Origin: an uncultured Lactobacillus sp.
GTDB lineage: Bacteria; Bacillota; Bacilli; Lactobacillales; Lactobacillaceae
DNA: 38,667 nucleotides
NCBI GenBank assembly: GCA_937916845.1
Contig: CALFSK010000033.1
Location: 1 to 38,667, forward strand
Reading direction: 5' to 3'
The first letter of the stretch is position 1, and every line of letters starts with the position of its first letter. The position numbers and the translations under genes were made by a program. The notes under the pieces were generated by a model that was not told the DNA's origin, searched no databases, and saw only the letters and a list, made by a program, of their open reading frames with translations. Positions 7,604 through 14,878 of this stretch are shown in pieces.

Positions 7604-8551
7604 TTAATCATGTTGATCAGCAGGATCGTCCGCCTTAAAGTTTTCTGCGCTCCGGTCATTCGGTGCTTGACCAATTGCGAGAATGAAGACGGTACTGATA
7701 ATGAGTAAACTGCCGACGATATCGAGCCAACCGAAATTGACGCCTAGGAGCACAACGGCAATGACGGTCGCGGAAAGGGGTTCAAAGGCATCTAGCAAAC
7801 TCACGACGGTGGGCCGAATATACTGGAGACTTTGAAGGAAGAACAGGAACGCAAGCAGGGTCCCAAAAATAACGACAAAGCTCAGCTTGCTAATATTTAA
7901 CAGTGTCAGTGGAATGTGAATACTCCAAACCGGCTGAACAAAGTTAAATAAGATTCCCCCGAGTAACATGGACCACGTGTTGACGGTCATCGGACTGTAT
8001 TTAGTCAGCAGTTTTGTCGGCATCAGGGTGTTCGTTGCCGACGAGACACCAGATAGTAAACCCCATACGAGGGCGCCCACTGAGATAACTAAGGTGCCGG
8101 GATTTCCGTGGGTGACGAGCAGAAACGACCCCAGTAAGGCAAATAAGATGGCAATCCCTTCCGCACGGGTTGGAAATTGCCGGTGCGCGACCACCATCCA
8201 GAGTGCGATGAAGACGGGTCCCATAAATTGTAAAATGGTGGCCGTTGCGGCGTTACTGGCCTCTACTGCTAAGAAGTAGGTGAACTGAACGGGCATTAAG
8301 CCTAACAACGTATAGCCGATAATCTGCCATAAGTCGCGGGGATGCCGCCAGATTGACCACAGATCAACGTGGGTCAGTAAACTAATGAGCAGTAACCCGA
8401 TTCCTGCGCCGAGCATCCGAATCCCGGTTAACCAAACTGAATTAATATTGGTCGTATCAAAGAGGGTCTGGGCGATGGCCCCAGAGATCCCCCAAAAAGT
8501 TGCACTGATACTTGCTAAGAAAATCCCTTTAAATTCCCGACTAGCTTGCAT
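7604..8551 (-). CDS. EamA/DMT-superfamily transporter
   Basis: 315 residues with ten predicted hydrophobic segments arranged as two EamA repeats (about 9-145 and 160-295), the usual drug/metabolite transporter layout. Members export or import amino acids and other metabolites; this one resembles the YicL/RhaT-like branch and its substrate is unknown. The tail is short, polar and acidic. GGAGG lies 8 bases before ATG. A perfect 13-bp inverted repeat starts just upstream of the Shine-Dalgarno and brackets a TACAAT -10-like box, suggesting repression at the promoter. It is monocistronic and shares a hairpin with the convergent dehydrogenase gene. Confidence 0.88.
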   Translation of the reverse strand: MQASREFKGIFLASISATFWGISGAIAQTLFDTTNINSVWLTGIRMLGAGIGLLLISLLTHVDLWSIWRHPRDLWQIIGYTLLGLMPVQFTYFLAVEASNAATATILQFMGPVFIALWMVVAHRQFPTRAEGIAILFALLGSFLLVTHGNPGTLVISVGALVWGLLSGVSSATNTLMPTKLLTKYSPMTVNTWSMLLGGILFNFVQPVWSIHIPLTLLNISKLSFVVIFGTLLAFLFFLQSLQYIRPTVVSLLDAFEPLSATVIAVVLLGVNFGWLDIVGSLLIISTVFILAIGQAPNDRSAENFKADDPADQHD

Positions 8552-8565
8552 CGACGAACGCCTCC

Positions 8566-8609
8566 CTAAGTAAAATCACTTTCCATTCATTGTAACTGAT
8601 TTTACTTAG
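8566..8609. promoter_or_regulatory. Large inverted repeat in the EamA promoter
   Basis: CTAAGTAAAATCA (8566-8578) and TGATTTTACTTAG (8597-8609) are perfect 13-bp complements separated by 18 bp. On the minus strand TACAAT lies between the arms and one arm touches the GGAGG. If transcription starts just after TACAAT only one arm is transcribed, which favours an operator over an RNA hairpin. Confidence 0.55.
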
Positions 8610-8635
8610 AAAAACGGGACTTAAGCTTAAATAAA

Positions 8636-9625
8636 CTAAAGCACGGCCTGGTTTTGGACTTCGGATGCAACGTCGTTAGTGGCGGCCTGCCGAGTGGTTT
8701 CGGCTAAATGAACTAAGTGGGTCAAAAAGGCGTGGGTCTTAGCATTGTAATTGTACTTTGCGCCCAGTTTAACCAGGTAGCCGTTAATATAGTCGACCTC
8801 GGTTGGTCGGTTATGGGACATATCTTGATACATTGACGGGTAGTGAAGTGGGTTAGCAACTTTGCTGACGTAATTCACGGAAGCAAGTTCCTCCGCCCGA
8901 GTATTGAGCATCGTTACGCCATCACGTTCGCAGACGTCATAAGCCTCGTTGATCAATTGGCGGCTGAGTTCATCGGCTCCGGGATAAGCTGCGTATTCCC
9001 CCATTGTGATTTCAAATAGGGTACACAGGGTGTTGACGACCGAGTTGAAGACCACTTTAGCTAGCAAGGTACCGCGGAAGTTAGTGGTTAGGTTAGGGTT
9101 AAACTGACATTTTTCAAGTTCGGTCACGATGCGATGCGTCATCTCATCGGGCTGTTCGGTGTAATTTGCCAAGTTCATCGTCCCAGCACCGCGCGCACCG
9201 ATGAAATCAACGTCGCCCGGGCCATTTAAGACCGTTGCAACTAGGGCAGTCCCGGCTAAAACTTTTTGTGGCTGGAAGTACTGAAGCAGTTTTTCCACGT
9301 GTCCCATGCCGTTCATACAGGTGAGGACGTATTGATGATCGTTAAACGCGTGGGCGGTGCGGGTCAAAAAATCGGCCAATTGCATTTGTTTAGTGAAAAC
9401 GACCCAGACGTCCGGATCATCGTGATAATTTTCTGGCGTGACCACTTTAACGGGAAGTAAATGACGATCTTGATGATCGCGGGAGACGTAAACGCCGCCT
9501 TGCTTATGAATTTTGTTAACGTTCGGTAACCACGTATCGACGAAATCTACCTGATTGCCTGCTTCTTGTAAGAGGACGCCGTAGCGTAGCCCCATGGCGC
9601 CTGCGCCAAGTACTGTAAAATGCAT
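8636..9625 (-). CDS. panE: PanE/ApbA-family ketoacid reductase (2-dehydropantoate 2-reductase-like)
   Basis: 329 residues from ATG 9625, which has AAAGG at good spacing; the ATG four codons upstream would sit directly on that site. The N-terminal NADP motif GAGAMG is at 7-12. The catalytic pattern KVVFNSVVN gives Lys190, Asn194 and Asn198, the same spacing as K176/N180/N184 of the E. coli enzyme. Classical PanE makes pantoate. In lactic acid bacteria a PanE homologue is known to reduce branched-chain 2-keto acids to D-hydroxy acids. The long T-box leader, with a candidate isoleucine specifier, makes the second role likelier here; this is inference. It is a single gene. Confidence 0.85.
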   Translation of the reverse strand: MHFTVLGAGAMGLRYGVLLQEAGNQVDFVDTWLPNVNKIHKQGGVYVSRDHQDRHLLPVKVVTPENYHDDPDVWVVFTKQMQLADFLTRTAHAFNDHQYVLTCMNGMGHVEKLLQYFQPQKVLAGTALVATVLNGPGDVDFIGARGAGTMNLANYTEQPDEMTHRIVTELEKCQFNPNLTTNFRGTLLAKVVFNSVVNTLCTLFEITMGEYAAYPGADELSRQLINEAYDVCERDGVTMLNTRAEELASVNYVSKVANPLHYPSMYQDMSHNRPTEVDYINGYLVKLGAKYNYNAKTHAFLTHLVHLAETTRQAATNDVASEVQNQAVL

Positions 9626-9666
9626 ATGTATGACCATCCTTTAAAATGATATTTTATTAATTTAAG

Positions 9667-9947
9667 ATGAAAAAAGCCCAGCAGACCAAAGTCTGCCGGG
9701 CGCAGTTGCGTGTTACCACCGGTCATTCATCAAGCCGTTACGGACTTGACCTCGTGCGAATCATAATTGATCCGACGCACGTTAATGGGTGCAAACCATG
9801 GCTCGTTACTGACGTTCACGGGCCCCGTTCACAGCTGATATTCATGTCACCACCACGGGGTCTGCTCACACCATTTCAGACTCGCTTGAACCGCTACCGG
9901 GGACACTACTGGACTGCTCATAACTTTTATCATCAAATATTAATTGT
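9667..9947 (-). promoter_or_regulatory. T-box riboswitch leader of the panE-like gene
   Basis: On the minus strand the order is as in T-boxes: a stem I region with AGTAG (loop E type) and distal AGCGAG/GTGTGAG elements; a GAACGGGG/CCCGTGAAC hairpin; a stem III hairpin; then GGTGGTAACACGC (about 9708-9720), the T-box sequence whose TGG would pair with the tRNA acceptor end. The terminator follows: an 11-bp stem at 9676-9686 with 9691-9701, then a T run. In the specifier loop after GACATGA, ATC followed by A (9837-9839) suggests isoleucine; TAT (9838-9840) in the same loop would suggest tyrosine. Uncharged tRNA would allow transcription into panE. Confidence 0.9.
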
Positions 9948-9952
9948 TTTCT

Positions 9953-9981
9953 AATTTAGTCGCTTGCCGGTTAAATGTCAA
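9953..9981 (-). promoter_or_regulatory. Promoter of the T-box leader
   Basis: On the minus strand a perfect TTGACA (9976-9981) and TAAATT (9953-9958) are spaced by 17 bp, placing the start near 9946. Confidence 0.8.
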
Positions 9982-10086
9982 TGGAAATTCTTAAAAGGTT
10001 TTAAATCGAAAGAATGAACGGGTATACGGGGAGAAAAACGGGGACTAAACTTAATAATCTTCAGAATGCGTTACGCGGGTCGTTTT

Positions 10087-10100
10087 TGAAAGCGATTTCC
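10087..10100. promoter_or_regulatory. Candidate cre site upstream of the HAD phosphatase
   Basis: TGAAAGCGATTTCC matches the cre consensus at all but the last fixed position. It overlaps a TTGAAA that could serve as -35 for GATAAT 18 bp downstream. Confidence 0.45.
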
Positions 10101-10155
10101 ATTCTGGCCGATAATGGCGTACAATTATAATTGTAAAAATGTGGGAGGGTTAGAC

Positions 10156-10980
10156 ATGCCAAAATATCTAGTCTTTATGGACATTGATGGGACTTTACTA
10201 ACGGACCATCAGTACGTTTCAGAGCGAACGAAAGCGACTATCGAACGGTTACAAAAACAGGACGTCATGTTCTACATTGCAACTGGGCGGATGTACGAGC
10301 TTGCAAAGATTGTACGGAATAAAATTAATCCGGAAGTCCGGTTGGTGACTTCTAACGGTGCCGTGTTTGACGGTGCACAGGGGCGTGAAATCACAAAACT
10401 CGGGGGAGCAGCCGTTGAATTGGCTTATCTAATTGCTCGGCGTGATAATTTGCCAATGATGTTATTTACACCAGAAATGGCCTATTACACGGAACAAATT
10501 CCGCGCTTTGTGGCCCGGAATGCGGCAAACTTTGATGCCGGTGAGACTTCGATTGGTTACTCTGAAGTGAAGAGCTTTACGCAGTTATCCAAAATTGAAG
10601 ATCAGATCACGAACGGTGTGATTTTGAGTCGTGAAGATATGTCGCGCTTAGATTCAGCCCGTGAGAAGTTAACCAGTAGTAAGTTATTACGGTTGTCTTC
10701 ATCCAATCCAAATAATATTGAAATGATTCCTTTAAATACTGACAAGGGAACGGCGGTTAAACAGATTCAGCGGGAACAAAACGTTGACGCTGCGCATACC
10801 TTTGTCTTTGGTGACGGTCTCAACGATGTAGGGATGATGGCCGCGGCTGATTTGTCAGTTGCCATGGGAAACGCGTTGCCACAAGTTAAGACGGCGGCGA
10901 ACTTCGTGACCGATACGAACTATAATGACGGTTTAGCACTGTTCTTAGAGGATTACTTTAAAAAGAATCCGTTAAATTAG
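10156..10980 (+). CDS. Cof-type HAD-superfamily hydrolase (class IIB)
   Basis: 274 residues from ATG 10156, chosen because GGGAGGG lies 7 bases upstream and the family N-terminus KYLVFMDIDGTLL begins there. Motif I is DIDGT with Asp9 and Asp11, motif II is in the IATGR segment, motif III Lys is in NTDKGTAV and motif IV is FGDGLNDVGMM. The type IIB cap lies between motifs II and III. Members are Mg-dependent phosphatases of sugar phosphates, flavin or pyridoxal phosphates; the substrate cannot be assigned. A near-consensus cre lies over its probable promoter. Single gene, followed by a family A repeat. Confidence 0.92.
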   Translation: MPKYLVFMDIDGTLLTDHQYVSERTKATIERLQKQDVMFYIATGRMYELAKIVRNKINPEVRLVTSNGAVFDGAQGREITKLGGAAVELAYLIARRDNLPMMLFTPEMAYYTEQIPRFVARNAANFDAGETSIGYSEVKSFTQLSKIEDQITNGVILSREDMSRLDSAREKLTSSKLLRLSSSNPNNIEMIPLNTDKGTAVKQIQREQNVDAAHTFVFGDGLNDVGMMAAADLSVAMGNALPQVKTAANFVTDTNYNDGLALFLEDYFKKNPLN

Positions 10981-11034
10981 TTGCCATGGCACTACTTAGC
11001 CTCAGAAAATTAGTGTTTTTCGGCGTTTCGCCGT

Positions 11035-11184
11035 CAGAATCAGTGGGCCGTGGGGTCGGCTACAGACAAAAAACGGTCTTCCGCCTCGCTTGAAAGCCTC
11101 AAAGAACGAGTCTTTCAAGTCGCCCCGCACTGTAACCTGGCAAACAACGCCAGCTAACAGTGCCGACACGGCCCACTGGTTCTG
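11035..11184 (+). repeat. Intergenic element family A, copy A2 (complete)
   Basis: 150 bp bounded by terminal inverted repeats (11035-11052 and 11167-11184; consensus CAGAAYCAGTGGGCCRTG read inward). It is nearly identical to A1 and A3. Two internal hairpins as in A1. Outside the left end is a GC-rich hairpin CGGCGTTTCGCCG; outside the right end is a 16-bp palindrome, ATTGTTTTAAAACAAT (11199-11214). Confidence 0.88.
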
Positions 11185-11281
11185 CCGGCTACACTAAGAT
11201 TGTTTTAAAACAATTTAATCAAGCTTAATAATTTTATTGGTACTAATTGTACTATATCAGTTAATTAGTAATCATTTTTGT

Positions 11282-11323
11282 CTTTCAACCTTTAGCCTTA
11301 GATAGTAATTTAAAGGTTGAAAG
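11282..11323. repeat. 13-bp inverted repeat with the CTTTCAACCTTTA box
   Basis: CTTTCAACCTTTA (11282-11294) and its exact complement (11311-11323) flank 16 bp. The right arm extends to a 16-base match with 13567-13582, and a close variant occurs at 38494-38506 after the tiny ORF of element C2. It could act as a hairpin in RNA or be a relic of a mobile unit. Confidence 0.6.
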
Positions 11324-11347
11324 GTATACTCATTTTATTCTAGATCC

Positions 11348-11400
11348 AAAATAGTCCGGTATCTTTGTGTTGTTTTGACAATAAGGTACTGGACTATTTT
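11348..11400. terminator. Stem-loop upstream of the small AT-rich gene, terminator-like
   Basis: Two 17-base arms (11348-11364 and 11384-11400) pair fully with two G-T pairs, loop of 19. The A and T ends would give short T runs in both directions. It may insulate the next gene from the repeat region. Confidence 0.5.
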
Positions 11401-11468
11401 CGTGAATAAACTGTGCTTTTTTATCAGTGATTATTTATGTGATAATGTTAAAAAGACAGGGGGAAAAG

Positions 11469-11855
11469 ATGATGACTAATAAAACCAATAAAATCATTAT
11501 TGGAGCTATTTCCATTTTATTGATTTTATGTTTTGCTGTTAAGGTAACTTTATGGGGGCGTGAAGTATATCTTAATTCTGATGACCATATCTCAAATGTT
11601 GTAACAAAAAAGATGAATAATATTTTGAGCAAGCATGACTTAAGTGAAATGAAACAATTAGCAAGTGACGCTAAAACATATAAATTGCTAAAACAAACAT
11701 CAAAGTCAACTAAAGCTGAGAATACATCTGACTATCAGGGTAAAGTAGATAACATGCCAAGTTACACCACTGAAATTGATGAAAAAAATGTAAATATTCA
11801 AATTGCTCACACAGGAAAGTACGACTGGGGGATTAGAAGGATTGAAGAACAGTGA
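11469..11855 (+). CDS. Small membrane-anchored protein, unknown
   Basis: 128 residues from the ATG pair at 11469/11472, preceded by AGGGGG; the longer reading from 11427 would put the ribosome site inside the gene. A hydrophobic segment at about residues 8-30 (KIIIGAISILLILCFAV) after a basic start predicts a signal anchor with the rest outside; a lipobox reading LLILC is possible but poor. The outer part is polar and Lys/Ser-rich. Base composition is clearly AT-richer than the neighbouring genes, pointing to acquired DNA. The stop codon overlaps the GTG of a decayed lipoprotein gene. No family recognised. Confidence 0.65.
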   Translation: MMTNKTNKIIIGAISILLILCFAVKVTLWGREVYLNSDDHISNVVTKKMNNILSKHDLSEMKQLASDAKTYKLLKQTSKSTKAENTSDYQGKVDNMPSYTTEIDEKNVNIQIAHTGKYDWGIRRIEEQ

Positions 11856-12107
11856 AAAAGAATGTTCTTGTGACTAGTGGTTTATTGCTATGCTGATAAC
11901 AATTTCAAATCTTTCGATCTTTAGTTGTTAAGTTTTGCCCCATTTAAGGGTCAGGTGATTGACTTTTACGTCAAATTTGGCACACTTAAAGGGGAAGAAA
12001 TTTAGGATGGAAATGCCAAGAATTATTTGGAAAATCCTGATTTTGATGGTCAAAGTCTGACTTTGACTGTGGAAGTGTCTTTAGGAAGTGATAACTGTGA
12101 AAATTGA
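11852..12107 (+). pseudogene. Decayed lipoprotein gene
   Basis: GTG at 11852, overlapping the stop of the preceding gene, opens a signal-peptide-like MKKNVLVTSGLLLC and then hits TGA. In the +1 frame the reading continues as CYADNNFKSFDL, then TAG (11922), then LLSFAPFKGQVIDFYVKFG..., then TAG (12003), then DGNAKNYLENPDFDG...LTLTVEVSL, ending at TGA 12105. One frameshift and two nonsense codons therefore restore a protein-like sequence of roughly 80 residues with a lipobox. It formed an AT-rich two-gene unit with the small membrane protein before it. The reconstruction is mine, made by reading frames. Confidence 0.6.
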
Positions 12108-12588
12108 AATTTTACCGGCAGCACAATCGACGGCGCTAGCTATTCTCTCGTTACAGCATTTGGATAATCGTGAGCTTAACCCGGCAATTGAAAAACAATT
12201 AGTGACCCAAAACGTTGCCGTGGCTAATCCCCAAAGTGCCCTGGCTGATTTGATTCAGCTGATTGGCCATCGTCATCCGGTGGGCATTCAGGCTTGGGAT
12301 ATGACGGCGTTAAACGTTCCGTGTGCGCAGGTCCAAGTCACTGAAAAAGCCGTGACGGTGGTGACACCAACGGAATCAACGGTGGCGCCCAATTTAAATG
12401 CGAAGAGTAGCCGGGTTCTAATCGTCATTGGGGCACCGGGTGCGGGTTCCGAAGTCGTTCATGCGACTGGTCAGGAATTGCAACGCAAAATAAAAGCGTT
12501 CTTTGGCATTCAGGCCCGGCTTCAATTCCGGACGTGTAACCAAGAAACGCAAAGTTTGGAAACCACTAAGACCGACGAGTTGGCGTAA
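12097..12588 (+). CDS. Conserved-looking protein of unknown function
   Basis: 163 residues from GTG 12097, preferred over GTG 12088 because AGGAAG lies 8 bases before it. GC content and codon use match the core genes around it, unlike the AT-rich islet upstream. An N-terminal part (1-90) rich in Ala/Gln/Leu helices is followed by a Val/Thr-rich linker (about 88-115) and a second part with LIVIGAPGAGSEVVHATGQE, which is not a Walker A motif because it lacks GK[ST]. No signal peptide or membrane helix. The 3' end overlaps the convergent phosphatase gene by 23 bases. The start codon lies in the tail of the decayed lipoprotein gene, so its promoter region may have been altered. Confidence 0.55.
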   Translation: MKIEILPAAQSTALAILSLQHLDNRELNPAIEKQLVTQNVAVANPQSALADLIQLIGHRHPVGIQAWDMTALNVPCAQVQVTEKAVTVVTPTESTVAPNLNAKSSRVLIVIGAPGAGSEVVHATGQELQRKIKAFFGIQARLQFRTCNQETQSLETTKTDELA

Positions 12589-13237
12589 TGTTAATGTCGA
12601 TCAAGTCAAATTGACGATCGTCGTAATCGACCCGACTGACACTCGTGTTTTTCAGTAATCGGGTTGGCAGTTCGCTGGGACTGATTTGATATAGGAAAGC
12701 GCTTAAAACTAAGCCGTGAGAAACGATTAAGACGTTCTTGTCTTGTCCATCCTGTGATTCGAATAGACAGATGCGGCGAAGGGTGCGGCTGATCCGGTCG
12801 GTGACCCCCACGAGGGTCTCGGCCGCACGGGTCTTATCTAAAGCGTTGAACATCCAAAGCAGGGTGGCAAAGCGTTCTTTGCTCAAAACAAGCTTAACGA
12901 ACGTTCCCATACCAAGCTGCTTGCGAACTTGACCCACGATCCAGAGGTTTTTAGTGCCTTCCAAACCGCCAAAGTTAAATTCACGTAAACCGACATCAAT
13001 TGTCGGTTTTTTTATTTCGGGGTGTAGTGCGGTGATGATGCGGGTGGTCTGTTGGGCGCGACCAAGGTCACTAGTATAGGCAGCGTCAAAGTGAACGTCG
13101 GCTAACATGCGGGACAGTCGTTGTGCTGATCGAACACCATTACGGGTTAATTTGGAGTCGTAAATGCCTTGTAACCGACCCGCGGCGTTCAGTTCAGTTT
13201 GTCCGTGTCGAACTAAGTACAAATGAATCGTTGCCAT
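12566..13237 (-). CDS. Histidine phosphatase (phosphoglycerate mutase-like) family protein
   Basis: 223 residues from the ATG at 13237, with AAAGGGG 7 bases upstream; the ATG two codons earlier would almost touch that site. The catalytic LVRHGQTELN gives the phosphohistidine His11 with Arg10. The supporting motifs are SDLGRAQQT, the proton-donor Glu in FNFGGLEG, and the second histidine in VSHGLVLSAF. Members are cofactor-independent phosphatases; the larger middle insertion and low similarity to true GpmA argue against glycolytic mutase. The substrate is unknown. Convergent, overlapping tail with the upstream unknown gene. Confidence 0.9.
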   Translation of the reverse strand: MATIHLYLVRHGQTELNAAGRLQGIYDSKLTRNGVRSAQRLSRMLADVHFDAAYTSDLGRAQQTTRIITALHPEIKKPTIDVGLREFNFGGLEGTKNLWIVGQVRKQLGMGTFVKLVLSKERFATLLWMFNALDKTRAAETLVGVTDRISRTLRRICLFESQDGQDKNVLIVSHGLVLSAFLYQISPSELPTRLLKNTSVSRVDYDDRQFDLIDINITPTRRS

Positions 13238-13479
13238 GCGCATACCCCTTTCGTTAATTGATATAGCTCAATTGTAAGGCCGAGCACATATTTGAACAAG
13301 TGTTTAATTGTTAATAAACCGTTTATTTTGGGATGAATAAATCATTAGAATGATTAACTAAAGTTTGGAAGCCAAAATTGGGAATTAAGTGCTACTGGCT
13401 CACTATTTAGACTGGACTAAATATGAGCTATTCCGGTTGGTTCCAATCTCGGAATAGGCTATAAATGACAGTTGTCCCG

Positions 13480-13552
13480 GACCCGTTCATGGTGAAAAAT
13501 AATTGATTAAAAACTATCACCACGACTGGTGATATCAGTGGCTTCCGTTGAT
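13480..13552 (+). repeat. Diverged fragment related to element family B
   Basis: This stretch lines up with the right half of element B2 (a GGACC-GT-C-TGGT block, then a CACGAC...GATATCA-CAGTG block ahead of a CCGTTGATT/CCGATTATC end) but with many changes. It is followed by the TAAAGGTTGAAAGGTA box at 13567-13582. The remainder of 13238-13905 has no gene. Confidence 0.4.
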
Positions 13553-13650
13553 TAAATAATCGTAACTAAAGGTTGAAAGGTAAATTTAAGGATTAAGTAC
13601 TGTTGTATCAGTATCTAGACTAAAACAAATTAGATACTTGTAAGGCTAGT

Positions 13651-13772
13651 CCGATTGCCACTGATGACATGCGGTCGTGGGACCGGGGCTAGCCTGGGGA
13701 GTGGTCTAGTCCTTCGCCCGGAACGATTGCAAAAGACGCAATTGTCCCGAACCGTCCGTGGTGTAAGCCCGG
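13651..13772 (+). repeat. Intergenic element family B, copy B1 (right end replaced)
   Basis: It aligns with 19676-19790 over the left terminal repeat (CTGATGACATGCGGTCGTGG), the core and the CAATTGTCCCG hairpin, then breaks. The next ~29 bases (13773-13801) match, in reverse, the GCGAAGCGCCG hairpin segment that lies outside the left end of element A2. After that comes GACGGAGCGGCTAACTT, which also occurs beside element C. B1 is therefore a mosaic of several families. Confidence 0.7.
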
Positions 13773-13842
13773 CGAAGCGCCGAAAAATACTAATCTTCTG
13801 ATTGACGGAGCGGCTAACTTAAAGATAGTCAGTCGTTGTATG

Positions 13843-13876
13843 CAAAAAAAGAAACCATGATTAATTTAATCACGGT
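13843..13876 (-). terminator. Terminator of the GT2 gene
   Basis: A 10-bp stem (13854-13863 with 13867-13876, one G-T pair) followed on the minus strand by a T-rich run including seven T. Confidence 0.75.
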
Positions 13877-13905
13877 CCCTAAATATTGAGCAGTATGTCT
13901 ATAAG

Positions 13906-14640
13906 TTACTGATTATTTAAATCTTCGCTAAGCAACTGCTTGTTTTCTTGTTTGAGAATTTTAATCATCTTGCGTCGAGCGGCAAAAAATGGAATACCGA
14001 TATGCGCTAAGTTACTACGGAAGCGCCAACGGTAATGGTAAGTTTTTGCGGGAATGTACGGCGCACTAGTGACATAATTAGCGTAACGGAACGCAAAGAG
14101 TTGGTCTTCTAGAAAGGCAATGTCTTCGTTAAATTTAAGCTGGTGGGTCGCGATAATGCTACGAATGAAGCATTTGTTCCACGAAAAACCACCAACCGTT
14201 CCAAAGTTAATGTTTGCAATTAATTCTTTCTGAGTATACGTTTTGGCGGGACTCGGAACGGCAAGGTAGCCGAAATGTCCACAGACCACTAATTGACTCT
14301 TGGGGTTGGCTTGGTAGGCAGCTTGAAAGCTCGCCAAAAAGTCCGGCTCAACCCAGTCATCGCCATCAACGAAACAGAGGTATTTACCCTTGGCAACTGC
14401 CATACCGGAGTTCCGAGCTGCGGAAACGCCGCGGTTACGCTGGTGGGTGACCACGTGAAAGCGATCGTCGTGAGCAACGAAGGTAGCAATTTGGTCACCG
14501 GTATCGTCGGTCGAGCAGTCGTTGACGACAATTACTTCGAAATCGGTAACGGTCTGCCGTTGCAAGCTCGCCAAGCAACTATTCATAAATTTATGTTGAT
14601 TGTACGCAGGTACAACCACTGAAAAAAGGGGTGCTGACAC
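13906..14640 (-). CDS. Family 2 glycosyltransferase
   Basis: 244 residues starting at GTG 14640, with GGAGG at good spacing. The GT-A fold motifs are VVVPAYNQHKFM at the N-terminus, NDCSTDDTGD for nucleotide binding, RGVSAARNSGM, and the metal-binding VDGDDWVEP at about residue 92. It would transfer a sugar from a nucleotide donor, in the cytoplasm, to a wall or capsule precursor. It is shorter than many EpsJ-type enzymes but has a full catalytic domain; the C-terminal basic/aromatic helix (about 205-235) probably touches the membrane. It stands alone between repeats and a GntR gene, outside any polysaccharide cluster. TATAAT at 14677-14682 on the minus strand is the likely -10. Confidence 0.9.
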   Translation of the reverse strand: MSAPLFSVVVPAYNQHKFMNSCLASLQRQTVTDFEVIVVNDCSTDDTGDQIATFVAHDDRFHVVTHQRNRGVSAARNSGMAVAKGKYLCFVDGDDWVEPDFLASFQAAYQANPKSQLVVCGHFGYLAVPSPAKTYTQKELIANINFGTVGGFSWNKCFIRSIIATHQLKFNEDIAFLEDQLFAFRYANYVTSAPYIPAKTYHYRWRFRSNLAHIGIPFFAARRKMIKILKQENKQLLSEDLNNQ

Positions 14641-14878
14641 GCTAATTCCTCCATCGTAAATTTGGTTACTTTTACCATTATAGTCATAAATTGTGACAAA
14701 ATTATAGTGAAATCCCCTTTTTTATCGATGTTTTAATTATTTTCTTAATGGTAATGTGTAAGAAAAACGGCTTAATGGCTCTGCGTGTTCATCATAATTG
14801 CTGACAAGGTAGGATTGGCGACGGTTTCAGTCCAATTGGCTCATAAAATAGGCCAAATCCTAAAAATAACGGGACCGA

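Noticed and set aside
9667..9954. 95-residue plus-strand ORF
   Set aside because: It is the complement of the T-box leader; codon use is poor and the minus-strand RNA structure explains the sequence.
12049..12067. GTCAAAGTC-t-GACTTTGAC palindrome resembling CtsR-type heptads
   Set aside because: CtsR sites are direct repeats, and this sequence falls within the decayed coding region (GQSLTLT), so it is probably chance.
12097..12588. GAPGAGS in the unknown protein read as a P-loop
   Set aside because: It lacks the Lys and the GK[ST] end of Walker A, and no Walker B is visible.
14214..14622. Three ORFs overlapping the GT2 gene
   Set aside because: They are alternative frames of a gene with clear GT2 motifs and a GTG start with GGAGG.
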